In this document: one piece after another, positions 18,219-27,171 of the stretch
Numbering within the stretch: position 1 is the stretch's first letter
Layout: each line of letters starts with the position of its first letter
Source: Actinomycetota bacterium
Lineage (GTDB): Bacteria; Actinomycetota; Thermoleophilia; Gaiellales; Gaiellaceae
Direction of reading: 5' to 3'
Length of the DNA stretch: 39,386 bases
NCBI GenBank assembly: GCA_005883335.1
Contig: VAXM01000020.1
Coordinates: forward strand, 1-39,386
Translations under genes and position numbers: made by a program
The notes under the pieces: generated by a model
What the model saw: only the letters and a program-made list of their open reading frames with translations
Database searches by the model: none
Told to the model about the DNA's origin: nothing

Positions 18219-18914
18219 GTGACCAAGGTTCTGATCGTCGAGGACGACGAGGTGATCGCCGAGGGCATGGCGCAGCATCTCGCAGCGGCGGGGCTCGAGC
18301 CGGTCCGCGTAGGCGGCGGCGAGGTCGGTCTCGCCCGGCTCCGCTACGAGCGGCCCGACGTGCTCGTGCTCGACCTCATGCTCCCGGGCCTCGACGGCTG
18401 GGGCCTGATCGAGACCGCTCGCGCGGAAGGGATCGGCACCCCGATCGTCGTCGTCAGCGCCCGCGGCACCGAGCATGACCGCATCCATGCGCTCCAGATC
18501 GGGGCGGACGACTACATGGTCAAACCGTTCTCGATGAAGGAGCTCGTCGCGCGGGTGCAGGCAGCGGCGCGGCGCGGAGTCCGCGGCTTGGAGGAACAGC
18601 GTGGCGAGGAGCTCGTGATCGAGGAGCTCCGGATCGACCCGCGCTCGGTGCAGGCATTCGTGGGCGGGGAAAACGCGGGCCTGACGCCGACCGAGTTCCG
18701 GCTCCTCTACACGCTCGCCCTCGACATGGGCCGGGTCGCGAGCCGGGACGAGTTGCTGCAGCGAATCTGGGGCCGGCGCGCGACCCACCGCGACCGCACC
18801 GTCGACGTGTGCGTCCGCCGCCTGCGCGAGAAGATCGACCGCCGCGCCCCGCGGCACACATTCATCCAGACGCGTTACGGCGTCGGTTACAAGCTCGAGC
18901 CGGTCCCGAAGTAG
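18219..18914 (+). CDS. OmpR/PhoB family response regulator
   Basis: GTG 18219: TKVLIVEDDEVIAEG, VLVLDLMLPGLDGW, DDYMVKPFS; C-terminal winged helix GRRATHRDRTVDVCVRRLREKI...QTRYGVGYKL. Confidence 0.93.
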   Translation: MTKVLIVEDDEVIAEGMAQHLAAAGLEPVRVGGGEVGLARLRYERPDVLVLDLMLPGLDGWGLIETARAEGIGTPIVVVSARGTEHDRIHALQIGADDYMVKPFSMKELVARVQAAARRGVRGLEEQRGEELVIEELRIDPRSVQAFVGGENAGLTPTEFRLLYTLALDMGRVASRDELLQRIWGRRATHRDRTVDVCVRRLREKIDRRAPRHTFIQTRYGVGYKLEPVPK

Positions 18915-19189
18915 CGTCTGAGCGCGAGCTCCAGAACCAAGCCGGCAAGGAGGGCGGCTCCAGCTGCCCAGAGGAAGTTTCGATCCGCAGTCGACCCGGC
19001 CAGGAGGAAGAAAGCGCCCGGAAGACCTCTGGCCAGCAGCAGCCAAACTGCGCCGGCCCAGTCATGAGATACCCAGACGCGCGCGCGGGCCTTGTCTCTG
19101 ATCCCAAATGCGACGATCGCCACGACGGAAAACGCGACCCACGCTGCCCCGAAGGCGATCAGGATGCCTCGCTCGATCCAGCTGCCCAC
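18887..19189 (-). CDS. Small membrane protein of unknown function
   Basis: 100 aa with hydrophobic segments GILIAFGAAWVAFSVVAIVAFGI and FLWAAGAALLAGLVLELAL; directly follows the HD-type gene. Confidence 0.6.
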   Translation of the reverse strand: MGSWIERGILIAFGAAWVAFSVVAIVAFGIRDKARARVWVSHDWAGAVWLLLARGLPGAFFLLAGSTADRNFLWAAGAALLAGLVLELALRRYFGTGSSL

Positions 19190-20067
19190 TACTCGAGGCG
19201 ATAGATCGGGACCAGGCTCTTCTCCGCCTCGGTGTCGATCCGGGCAACGACCTCCACGTAGGGCTCCAGCCCGGAGCCGTGCATCTTCGCCTTCAGCAGC
19301 TCGTCGACCTGGTAGAGCCCGGCCGAGTTGTTCATCTTGATCTCGACCAGGACCGCCCGCTCCTTGCCCTCGGAGATCACGACCTCGTCGATCGCCGCCG
19401 CCGAGATCGAGTGGATCGAGACCCGGCCGCGCTCGAACGGGATCCGGGAGCGGCCCTCCTCGATGTCGAGAGCGTCGGCGACGCGGACGACCCCTGCCTC
19501 CACGGTCAGCGGATGGCCCGATTCGCGGTGCGAGGTGATCGCCTGCAGCACCTCGCAGACCACAACGGTCAGCTCGGGCTCCTCGTAGATCCCTTGCAGG
19601 AGCCCGCGGGCCTTCGGTTCGGAGAGGAAGAGGCTCCAGTCCTCGTGCCGGTCGCGGTGCACGGCCATGCCGATGCAGTGCAGCAGCGCGCCGAGGACCA
19701 CCACGACCTCCGCGTCGTCGCGCTCGAGCCCGTAGTCGGCGACCATGGCCGGCTCGACTCCGCGCTTCGCGAGCAGGCGCAGGAGGCGCAGCGCGATGTT
19801 CGCGACGATCTGGATGTGCACCCAGGAGTGGTCGTTGATCCCGAGCCGCTTGACCGCGTTCACGTTCGAGACGTGCCAGTACGCCTTCAGCGCCTCGTCC
19901 TCGCTCACCCGGCCGAGCAGGGCGCGCAGCTTCCGGTTGCGCTGGGCCGGCACGTTGATCCGCATCTGCGCGGTCGCCTCGCTCGGCGACAGGCGCGCTT
20001 CGCGCTCGGCCTCCTCGGAAGCCGGCTCCTCGATCCGCTCACGGAGCTCCTTGTCGAGTTGCGACAC
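19189..20067 (-). CDS. HD-domain-like phosphohydrolase family protein
   Basis: WVHIQIVANIALRLLRLL...VLGALLHCIGMAVHRDRHEDWSLFL...VRVADALDIEEG; HD position reads HC. Confidence 0.75.
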   Translation of the reverse strand: MSQLDKELRERIEEPASEEAEREARLSPSEATAQMRINVPAQRNRKLRALLGRVSEDEALKAYWHVSNVNAVKRLGINDHSWVHIQIVANIALRLLRLLAKRGVEPAMVADYGLERDDAEVVVVLGALLHCIGMAVHRDRHEDWSLFLSEPKARGLLQGIYEEPELTVVVCEVLQAITSHRESGHPLTVEAGVVRVADALDIEEGRSRIPFERGRVSIHSISAAAIDEVVISEGKERAVLVEIKMNNSAGLYQVDELLKAKMHGSGLEPYVEVVARIDTEAEKSLVPIYRLE

Positions 20068-20096
20068 AGCTTGGCGAGGGTACTACGATTCAGGCG

Positions 20097-20444
20097 ATGC
20101 GCACGATGGGCGAGATCCACGACTCGGGCTGCTGCTCCGTCGCCGCGTGCGCCGAGATCCTCGGCGCGAAGTGGACAGCCGTTCTCGTGCACGACCTCTC
20201 CGAGGGGCCGCGGAGGTTCACCGAGCTCGAGCACTCCTGTCGCGGGATCAGCCCGCGTACGCTCTCGGAACGGCTGCGCGCCCTCGAGAACGAGGGCATC
20301 GTGGTGCGCCGCAGCTACACCGAGTCGCCGCCGCGGGTCGAGTACGAGCTGACCCAGAAGGGCGATGACCTGCTGCCGATCATCGAGGAGATGCGGCGGT
20401 TCGGGCACGCCTGGCTCGTCGCCGGCGAGACCTCGCTCGTCTAG
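20097..20444 (+). CDS. HxlR family winged-helix transcriptional regulator
   Basis: EILGAKWTAVLVHDLSEGPRRFTELEHSCRGISPRTLSERLRALENEGIVVRR. Confidence 0.9.
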   Translation: MRTMGEIHDSGCCSVAACAEILGAKWTAVLVHDLSEGPRRFTELEHSCRGISPRTLSERLRALENEGIVVRRSYTESPPRVEYELTQKGDDLLPIIEEMRRFGHAWLVAGETSLV

Positions 20445-21757
20445 ATCTTCGCGAGCTCTTTGTAGAGCTCTTTCGCCGTCTCGATCCCGAGCGGCACGTA
20501 CTCGGCGAGCAGCCGCTCGTTGGGGGAGTGGATGTTGCTCTCCGGGAGCGCGAACCCCGTGATGATCGTCGGGATGCCCTTGTCCGCGAGCGCCGGGACG
20601 ATCGGCAGCGTCCCGCCGGAGCGGACGAGCAGCGGGCGGCGGCCGAAGGTGCGCTCGAAGGCCTCGAGCCCTCGTTGCACGGCCGGCGCCTCGGGCGGGG
20701 TGAGCCCGGGCGCGGCCGAGGAAAGGCGGGTGAGCTCGAGCTCGGCGCCTTCGGGCGCCGCCGCCCGCAGTAGCTGCTCGAGCGCTGCCGCGATCGTGTC
20801 GACATCCTGGCCCGGCGCGAGCCGGATCGAGAGATTCGCCTCCGCAGTCACCGGCAGCACGGTCTTCTGGAGGACCGGCGAGCCGCCGGCGATCCCGTTC
20901 ACGTCGAGCGCCGGCTCCGCAGTCGTGCGTAGGTAGAAGTCCTCGTCGGCGCGCGGATAGGCGTTGCGCGCGCCCGCCTCGGCGAGCATCTCGGCGCCTG
21001 GGACGAGCTCGGCCCAGGCCGCGATCTCCTCCTCGGTCGGCGGAGTGATCCCGGCGCGGAGGGGCTCCGGTAGAACGCCGTCGCGCGCGAGGACGGCCGT
21101 CAGCATCTCGTTCAGCGCATGGAGCGCGTTCAGCGCGGAGCCGCCGTAGACGCCCGAGTGCAGGTCGCGCGAGCCCGTGCGGACGACGAGGTGGAAGTAG
21201 ACGAGCCCGCGGGTGGCGACGTTGAACTCGGGCACTCCTCGCGAGGTCATGCCGCTGTCGAAGATCACGGCCGCGTCGGCGCCGCGCACGTCGGCGGCGA
21301 GGAAGTCGACTATCTGGTGGCCGCCCGTCTCCTCCTCCGCGTCGCAGGTCACCCGCACGTTCACCGGCAGCTCCCCCGCTGCGGCCAGCTCCGCGGCGGC
21401 CTTGACGAGCACGTAGAGCTGGCCCTTGTCGTCCGCGACCCCGCGCCCGTAAAGCCAGCCGTCCCGTTCCTCGAGCGAGAACGGATCGGACTCCCAGAGC
21501 TCGAGCGGATCCGGCGGCTGCACGTCGACGTGCCCGTAGACGAGCACCGTCGGCGCGGATCCGTTCGACGCCTGCAAGTCGCCGATGATCAGCGGCTGCG
21601 TGTCGGTCGGAACGACCTCGGCCTCGCCGCCGGCGCCGCGCACGAAAGCGGCCAGCCACTCCGCTGCCGCGCGAACGTCGTCCGTATGCGCCGGGTCCGC
21701 GCTCACGCTCGGGATCCGGACCAGCTCGGCGAGTTCGTCGAACCAGGACTCCGCCAC
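20441..21757 (-). CDS. M20 family dipeptidase
   Basis: VLVYGHVDVQPPDPLELWESDPFSLEERDGWLYGRGVADDKGQ; RVTCDAEEETGGHQ; VRSGGTLPIVPAL. Confidence 0.93.
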   Translation of the reverse strand: MAESWFDELAELVRIPSVSADPAHTDDVRAAAEWLAAFVRGAGGEAEVVPTDTQPLIIGDLQASNGSAPTVLVYGHVDVQPPDPLELWESDPFSLEERDGWLYGRGVADDKGQLYVLVKAAAELAAAGELPVNVRVTCDAEEETGGHQIVDFLAADVRGADAAVIFDSGMTSRGVPEFNVATRGLVYFHLVVRTGSRDLHSGVYGGSALNALHALNEMLTAVLARDGVLPEPLRAGITPPTEEEIAAWAELVPGAEMLAEAGARNAYPRADEDFYLRTTAEPALDVNGIAGGSPVLQKTVLPVTAEANLSIRLAPGQDVDTIAAALEQLLRAAAPEGAELELTRLSSAAPGLTPPEAPAVQRGLEAFERTFGRRPLLVRSGGTLPIVPALADKGIPTIITGFALPESNIHSPNERLLAEYVPLGIETAKELYKELAKI

Positions 21758-21779
21758 GGCGCGCGAGTCTACGGAACCG

Positions 21780-23447
21780 TCAGCGTCTGCGCCCGCGGCT
21801 GACGACGAGGTTCACGCGCGCGTTCGCGGCACTGCTCCAGCCACTGCGTGGTTGCTGCGCGATGACGATCCCGCGGCGGGCGCTCGAGAAGCGCCACGAG
21901 ACGCGGCCGGCGCGGCAGTGCGCGCGACCAAGCACCCGCTTCGCGAGTGCCAACGGACGGTGGACGACCTGCGGAACGACGCACCTGGGCGGCACGACCG
22001 GAGGAGGAGGAGGAGGTGGTGCCGGTGGAGGAGGTGGTGGCGGAGGAGGCGGCGGCGGTGGCGGCGGCGGTGGCGGCGGAGGTGGCGACGGAGGTGGAGG
22101 CGGTGGCGGAGGAGGCGGTGGCGGAGGAGGCGGTGGCGGAGGCGGCGGAGGTGGCGGTGGGCCGCCGACCATCCAAGGCGGCAGCGGCGTGGAGTCGCCC
22201 GCGCGGAACGCGAAGGTCCCGTGCAGTGCCGGCGTCATCCCCTCGCAGTGCTGCACGAACGAGATGCTGAAGGTCCGCACTGTCCCGTCCTCCCACCACG
22301 TCGCGGAGTTGACCGTGAACTGGCCGGTCAGCGTGTTGCAGCCGCGGCCGTTCCCGGAGACGTCCAGCCCGGGGCCGGTGCCGTTGAAGGGGTAACGCGT
22401 TGCGTTCGGATAGGTCCCGGGAGCGAGGATGTCCCCCGCTGCAGGGGCGAAATCTGCGTACCACCAGTCGCCGTTGGCGCCGTCGATGCCGAAGCCGACG
22501 TACTGCCGCGTTCCTCCGATCCCGATGTTGTCGTTGGCGATCGAATACGACCAGTCCCGCCCCTGGCCGATGTAGTCGCCGGGATCGCTGTGCATCGTCA
22601 CGGTGGTTTGCCCGCCGTATGCGAAGCCCTGCAGTGCCGCGTCTCGGTGCGTACCTCCCGAATCAGTGAACCGCAACGTCGCGTAACGGGTGCCCGCGCT
22701 CGCCGGCACGTATCGGACCCAGACCTGGCAACCCGACTGCACCAGCGTCTGGCCCGTACAGTCGTCCTCGCGAATCCTGAAGTCGCCGGGGTTCGTGCCT
22801 GTGAGCGCCACCGCCGTCACGGTCACCGGTGCGTCGAAGGCGCGGAGCGTGACCGGAACGGTCGTCGAGGCGCGGCCCGCGTCGCTCGCCGGCCACCGGA
22901 CCGTCGCGGGTGCGAGCAGCGCCGGGTCGCTCGACGGCTGCTCGCCGACTCGAACCTCGCCGAAGAGCGCCGCCCTGCCGCCCTCGCAATGCTGCTCGTA
23001 GATCAGCCAGAGACGATCGACCGACCCGTTGGGCGCCGAGTGGATGTCCCGCACTTCGAAGAGCCCGCTGTCCTCGTTGCAGCCGCGGCCCGAGCCGGAG
23101 ATGTCGATCCCCGGATGCCCCGCCTCGCGGAACGGCGCCCGCTGTGCGCCGATGTAGTAGCCGGGCGCGAGCACCTGTCCCGGCGGCGCCGCGAAGTCCA
23201 TGTCATACGAGTCGCCGGCTGTGCCTCCCGACACGTAGACGGTGAGGTAGCCGGCAGTGCCGCCGATGCCGATGGCCGAGTTCGAGGGCTGGAAGAGGCG
23301 CTGCGTCCCGCCGCCGATCCAGTCGCCGGGGTCGCTGAACATCGTTGCGAACGTCGTGGGCGCAGCCGCCGCGATGGCAGGCCCCGCGAGCGCGCACGCC
23401 GAAGCCGCGACCACCGCGACGACTAGCCTCCGGAGACTCCCTGCCAT
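21780..23447 (-). CDS. Secreted proline-rich protein: duplicated beta-domain, ASH/choice-of-anchor-like insert, poly-Pro spacer, C-terminal PASTA-like domain
   Basis: ATG 23447 after GAGGAGGGA; signal peptide; two SDPGD(W/Y)IG...IGIGGT...SG(S/N)GRGCN repeats; tract of about 60 residues that is nearly all Pro; CVVPQVVHRPLALAKRVLGRAHCRAGRVSWRFS...VIAQQPRSGWSSAANARVNLVVSRG. Confidence 0.8.
   Translation of the reverse strand: MAGSLRRLVVAVVAASACALAGPAIAAAAPTTFATMFSDPGDWIGGGTQRLFQPSNSAIGIGGTAGYLTVYVSGGTAGDSYDMDFAAPPGQVLAPGYYIGAQRAPFREAGHPGIDISGSGRGCNEDSGLFEVRDIHSAPNGSVDRLWLIYEQHCEGGRAALFGEVRVGEQPSSDPALLAPATVRWPASDAGRASTTVPVTLRAFDAPVTVTAVALTGTNPGDFRIREDDCTGQTLVQSGCQVWVRYVPASAGTRYATLRFTDSGGTHRDAALQGFAYGGQTTVTMHSDPGDYIGQGRDWSYSIANDNIGIGGTRQYVGFGIDGANGDWWYADFAPAAGDILAPGTYPNATRYPFNGTGPGLDVSGNGRGCNTLTGQFTVNSATWWEDGTVRTFSISFVQHCEGMTPALHGTFAFRAGDSTPLPPWMVGGPPPPPPPPPPPPPPPPPPPPPPPPSPPPPPPPPPPPPPPPPPPPPPAPPPPPPPVVPPRCVVPQVVHRPLALAKRVLGRAHCRAGRVSWRFSSARRGIVIAQQPRSGWSSAANARVNLVVSRGRRR
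22000..22163. repeat. GGN/CCN trinucleotide-rich low-complexity tract encoding poly-Pro on minus strand
   Basis: Continuous ggaggaggtggcggc... read directly. Confidence 0.9.
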
Positions 23448-23528
23448 TCCCTCCTCAGGCAAAGAGTACTCGGATCCAGGGAAAAAGGACGGCGACCGGA
23501 GCCGCCGCCCTCTCCATGCCTCTCGGTG

Positions 23529-24695
23529 TTACGCCACGTCTTTGAGGGCGACCGAGTCGGCGAGCGCGCGCAGCTTCTTCAGGCTCTGGTTCTCGATCTG
23601 GCGGATCCGCTCGCGCGTCACGTTGAACGCGCGGCCGACCTCGTCGAGCGTGCACGGATGCTCGCCGTTGAGCCCGTAGCGCAGCTCGAGCACCCGCCGC
23701 TCGCGAAGGCTCAGCGTCCCCAGCACCCGCTGGAGGGTCGCCTTGCGCATCTCGACCTCGGCGGCCTCCTCGGGCAGCGGCTCGCTCTCGTCGGTGAGGA
23801 AGTGCCCGAACTCCGACTCCTCCTCGTCGCCGACGGGCTTCTCGAGCGAGACCGGCGCCTGCGAGCTGCGGCGGATCTGCTCGACCTCGTCCGACCCGAG
23901 CTCGACGTCGAGCCCGATCTCGAACGCGGTCGGCTCCCGCCCGAGCTCCGCACGGAGCTTCCGCTCGGAGCGCACGATCTTGTTCAGCTTCTCGACGATG
24001 TGCACCGGCATGCGGATCGTGCGCGCCTTGTCCGCCAGCGCGCGGGCGACGGCCTGCCGGATCCACCAGGTCGCGTACGTCGAGAACTTGAACCCCTTGC
24101 GGTGGTCGAACTTCTCGGCCGCGCGAACGAGCCCGATCGTCCCCTCCTGGATCAGATCGAGGAAGGGCAGGCCCTGGTTGCGGTATCTCTTGGCGATCGA
24201 GACGACCAGGCGCAGGTTCGCCTCGACCATCTCCTGCTTGGCCTTGTGCTCGCCGCGCTCGATCCGCTTCGCCAGCTCGACCTCCTGCGCTGCGGTGAGC
24301 AGGTCGACCTTGCCGATGTCCTTCAGGAACAGCTGCAGCGAGTCGGTGCTGACCTCGCGCGCCTCCGGCTGAGCCTCGGGCTCCTCGGCCTCTCCGCTCC
24401 CATCCACAACGTCGATCCGCAGCTCCTCGAGCGCGTGGTAGAAGTCGTCCATCTGGGACGCGTCAAGCTCCAGCTCGCCTAGCGCGAGCGCAATCTCCTC
24501 AGTACTCAACGAGCCGGCTACGCGCCCGCTTTCCAGCAACCCCTTGGCCTCGTCGGTCTCCAGCACCTCTGCGATGCTCAGTGACCTGGCCCGTTCCCCC
24601 TCCTCGCTCAATGCGACTCCCCTCTCTGGGCTCGTGACAGGTCCGCGGCGGCTTGCGGATGCGGCACTCTCACACACGGCCCGGACAGACGCCAT
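23529..24695 (-). CDS. rpoD: RNA polymerase primary sigma factor (RpoD/SigA/HrdB group)
   Basis: [81 protein letters not shown]. Start uncertain. Confidence 0.95.
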   Translation of the reverse strand: MASVRAVCESAASASRRGPVTSPERGVALSEEGERARSLSIAEVLETDEAKGLLESGRVAGSLSTEEIALALGELELDASQMDDFYHALEELRIDVVDGSGEAEEPEAQPEAREVSTDSLQLFLKDIGKVDLLTAAQEVELAKRIERGEHKAKQEMVEANLRLVVSIAKRYRNQGLPFLDLIQEGTIGLVRAAEKFDHRKGFKFSTYATWWIRQAVARALADKARTIRMPVHIVEKLNKIVRSERKLRAELGREPTAFEIGLDVELGSDEVEQIRRSSQAPVSLEKPVGDEEESEFGHFLTDESEPLPEEAAEVEMRKATLQRVLGTLSLRERRVLELRYGLNGEHPCTLDEVGRAFNVTRERIRQIENQSLKKLRALADSVALKDVA

Positions 24696-24718
24696 AGGCC
24701 GAACGGCTCATCTTTCCG

Positions 24719-25684
24719 TCAGCGGGTCCCAGCATGCGCCAGGGCGCTCAGCAAAGTAGCAGCCTGGTGTCCAAGCGGTGTTTTGGGACCTTGGGCGCGA
24801 GCCTGGCGCAGCTCTTGGCGGGCCTTCGAAACATCGCCGATCCAGATCAGGAGCAGCCCGAGGTGGAAGCGGACGGTCTGCGCCTGGGGGAACACGCGAA
24901 CGAGCGGGCCGAGCCGGCTGAACGCTTTCGACGGATTGGCCTTTTCGAAGAGGCCGACCGCGGCCGCCGCCTGCGCCTCCGCGTCGCTCGGGCTCAGGCG
25001 CGCGGCTGCGGCGAACTCCCGCTCGGCGGAGACCGGCCGGCCGAGCTTCTGGAGCACGACGCCGTAGAGGATCTTCGCGTGCGCACCTCCGGCTTCCGCC
25101 GCGTGCTCGAGGGCGGCCACCTGCGCGGCCGGCTGCAGCGCCTCGATCCGCCGCGGGGGCTGGAACGACGGCACGAAGGTCGGCAGCCCCGTGAAGAGGC
25201 GCGGGTGGAGGAAGTCGGCTGCGCGGACGGCGTAGGGCGTGTCGGGCTGCAGCTTCTCTGCGGCGCGCCAGGCGGTCTCCGCCTCCTGGTCGCGGCGAGA
25301 CCAGTAGAGCGCGAACCCGAGATGGAGCGCGACCAGCGCGCTGTGCGGATGCTCGGCCGCCAGCGTTTGCAGGCGCCTGACGGTGTCCGCCGGCCAGGAG
25401 GCGAACGCGGCCCCCACCTCGGCCTCGAGTGAGTGGTAGCGCTTGAAGATCGCCGCGGCGCGCTTCTGCTTACGGTCGCGGTTATAGAGCGTCTCGGCCT
25501 GCATGAGCGCGCGGGCCTCCGGATCGTCTCGGAGGCCGAAGTCGAGCGCGAGCGGCGGCGTCCCAGGCCGCGGCTCGACCTTCGGGACGTTGCTGCGCGT
25601 CGCGAGCACGCCGATCACGACGACGCCCGAGGCGACGACGGCAGCGAGCGCCACGAGCGAGAAGACCCGGCCTCGAGCTGTCAC
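24719..25684 (-). CDS. TPR-repeat protein with N-terminal membrane anchor
   Basis: GTG 25684: VTARGRVFSLVALAAVVASGVVVIGVLATRS then TPR-like repeats. Confidence 0.75.
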   Translation of the reverse strand: MTARGRVFSLVALAAVVASGVVVIGVLATRSNVPKVEPRPGTPPLALDFGLRDDPEARALMQAETLYNRDRKQKRAAAIFKRYHSLEAEVGAAFASWPADTVRRLQTLAAEHPHSALVALHLGFALYWSRRDQEAETAWRAAEKLQPDTPYAVRAADFLHPRLFTGLPTFVPSFQPPRRIEALQPAAQVAALEHAAEAGGAHAKILYGVVLQKLGRPVSAEREFAAAARLSPSDAEAQAAAAVGLFEKANPSKAFSRLGPLVRVFPQAQTVRFHLGLLLIWIGDVSKARQELRQARAQGPKTPLGHQAATLLSALAHAGTR

Positions 25685-25741
25685 GACAACGACCTTAGCC
25701 GCCTGCGGCGAGGCGCCTGGGCCGCTATACAATCGAAAGCG

Positions 25742-26905
25742 ATGTCTTCGTATCGAGATCTGCTCCAGGCCGCCAAGGCCGAGATCGAGGAAGGTGACGC
25801 CAAGCGCGTGCAGGCGCTCATCGACGAGGGGTCGATCCTGGTCGACGTGCGCGAGCGAGACGAGTGGGAGCAGGGCCGGATCCCGGGCGCGGTGCACATC
25901 CCGCGCGGGTACCTCGAGTCTCGGATCGAGCAGGCGGTGCCGGACCGCTCGCAGCCGGTCGTCCTCTACTGCGCGGCGGGCAACCGCTCGGCGTTCGCGG
26001 CCAAGACCCTTGCCGACCTCGGCTACGAGCGACCGGTCTCCCTCGCGGGCGGCTACACGGACTGGCAGCGGAACGGGCTGCCAACCGAGCTCCCGCGAAC
26101 GCTCGGGCCGGCTCGGCAGACGCGCTACAGCCGCCACCTGCTGATCCCGGAGGTCGGCGAGGAGGGCCAGCTGCGGCTGCTCGACTCGCGGATCCTGCTG
26201 ATCGGCGCGGGCGGGCTCGGCTCGCCGGCCTCGCTCTACCTCGCGGCCGCGGGCGTCGGACGGCTCGGGATCGTCGACGCGGACGTCGTCGACGAGACGA
26301 ACCTGCAACGGCAGATCGTGCACTCGACCAACTCGCTCGGCGAGCCGAAGACCGACTCGGCGCGCCGCCGGATCGAGGCGCTCAACCCCGACGTCGAGGT
26401 CGTCCCCTTCCGCGAGCGGCTCACCTCGGAGAACATCGAGCGGATCCTCGAGCCGGGCTGGGACGTGATCGTCGACGGCGCCGACAACTTCCCGACGCGC
26501 TACCTCGTCAACGACGCATCGGTCTGGCACGACATCCCGGTCGTGCACGGCTCCATCTTCCGCTTCGAGGGCCAGGTCACGGTCTTCAAGCCGGGCTCAG
26601 GGCCGTGCTACCGCTGCCTGTTCGCGCAGCCGCCGCCGCCGGAGATGGCGCCGAGCTGCGCCGAGGGCGGCGTCCTGGGCGTGCTCCCGGGCGTCGTCGG
26701 CTCGATCCAGGCAGCGGAGGCGCTGAAGCTCGCGCTCGGGATCGGCGAGCCGCTCGTAGGCCGGCTGCTCCTCTACGACGCGCTCTCCGGGGAGTTCCAG
26801 GAGATGAAGCTGCGGCGCGACCCCGCCTGCCCAGTCTGCGGCGAGAGCCCGACGATCACGGACTACATCGACTACGTGGAGTTCTGCGCGGGGGTCGGAC
26901 ACTGA
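25742..26905 (+). CDS. moeB: Rhodanese-ThiF fusion, MoeB/MoeZ-like sulfur-carrier adenylyltransferase
   Basis: N-terminal rhodanese VVLYCAAGNRSAFAAKTLADLGY; ThiF RYSRHLLIPEVGEEGQLRLLDSRILLIGAGGLGSPASLYL; Zn motifs CYRC and CPVC. Confidence 0.92.
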   Translation: MSSYRDLLQAAKAEIEEGDAKRVQALIDEGSILVDVRERDEWEQGRIPGAVHIPRGYLESRIEQAVPDRSQPVVLYCAAGNRSAFAAKTLADLGYERPVSLAGGYTDWQRNGLPTELPRTLGPARQTRYSRHLLIPEVGEEGQLRLLDSRILLIGAGGLGSPASLYLAAAGVGRLGIVDADVVDETNLQRQIVHSTNSLGEPKTDSARRRIEALNPDVEVVPFRERLTSENIERILEPGWDVIVDGADNFPTRYLVNDASVWHDIPVVHGSIFRFEGQVTVFKPGSGPCYRCLFAQPPPPEMAPSCAEGGVLGVLPGVVGSIQAAEALKLALGIGEPLVGRLLLYDALSGEFQEMKLRRDPACPVCGESPTITDYIDYVEFCAGVGH

Positions 26906-27171
26906 GTCACGTCCGGATCCCACCCACGCTGCGAGGCGACACGGCAGGTCAGCGCGAGGTCGAGGCGCGCGGCGGCACCGTGCGCGAGCTGCTCGACGAC
27001 CTGATGGGCCGGTTCCCTGCGCTGCGCGGGCAGCTCCTCGAGGCCGACGACCTGGCCCCGTTCGTCAACGTTTACGTCGAAGGCGAGGACGTCCGCACGA
27101 AGGACGGGCTCGAGACCTCCGTGGACGACGGCTCAACGGTGATCCTGCTCCCGGCCATGGCCGGTGGATGA
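26902..27171 (+). CDS. cysO: CysO/MoaD-like sulfur-carrier protein
   Basis: LSHVRIPPTLRGDTAGQREVEARGGTVRELLDDLMGRFPALRGQL...STVILLPAMAGG*; C-terminal Gly-Gly; apparent CTG start. Confidence 0.85.
   Translation: MSHVRIPPTLRGDTAGQREVEARGGTVRELLDDLMGRFPALRGQLLEADDLAPFVNVYVEGEDVRTKDGLETSVDDGSTVILLPAMAGG

Noticed and set aside
18196-18224. TTGACA consensus -35 just upstream of the response regulator
   Set aside because: No -10 at suitable spacing before the GTG at 18219; probably coincidental within the divergent kinase start region.
19108-20352. 414-aa plus-strand ORF opposite the HD-type gene
   Set aside because: Composition (His/Asp/Arg/Leu-rich) typical of antisense high-GC shadow frames; no recognisable domain.
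21862-22395. Glycine-rich plus-strand ORF
   Set aside because: Complement of the poly-Pro codons in the PASTA-like gene; the minus strand has signal peptide and domains, so this is a shadow frame.
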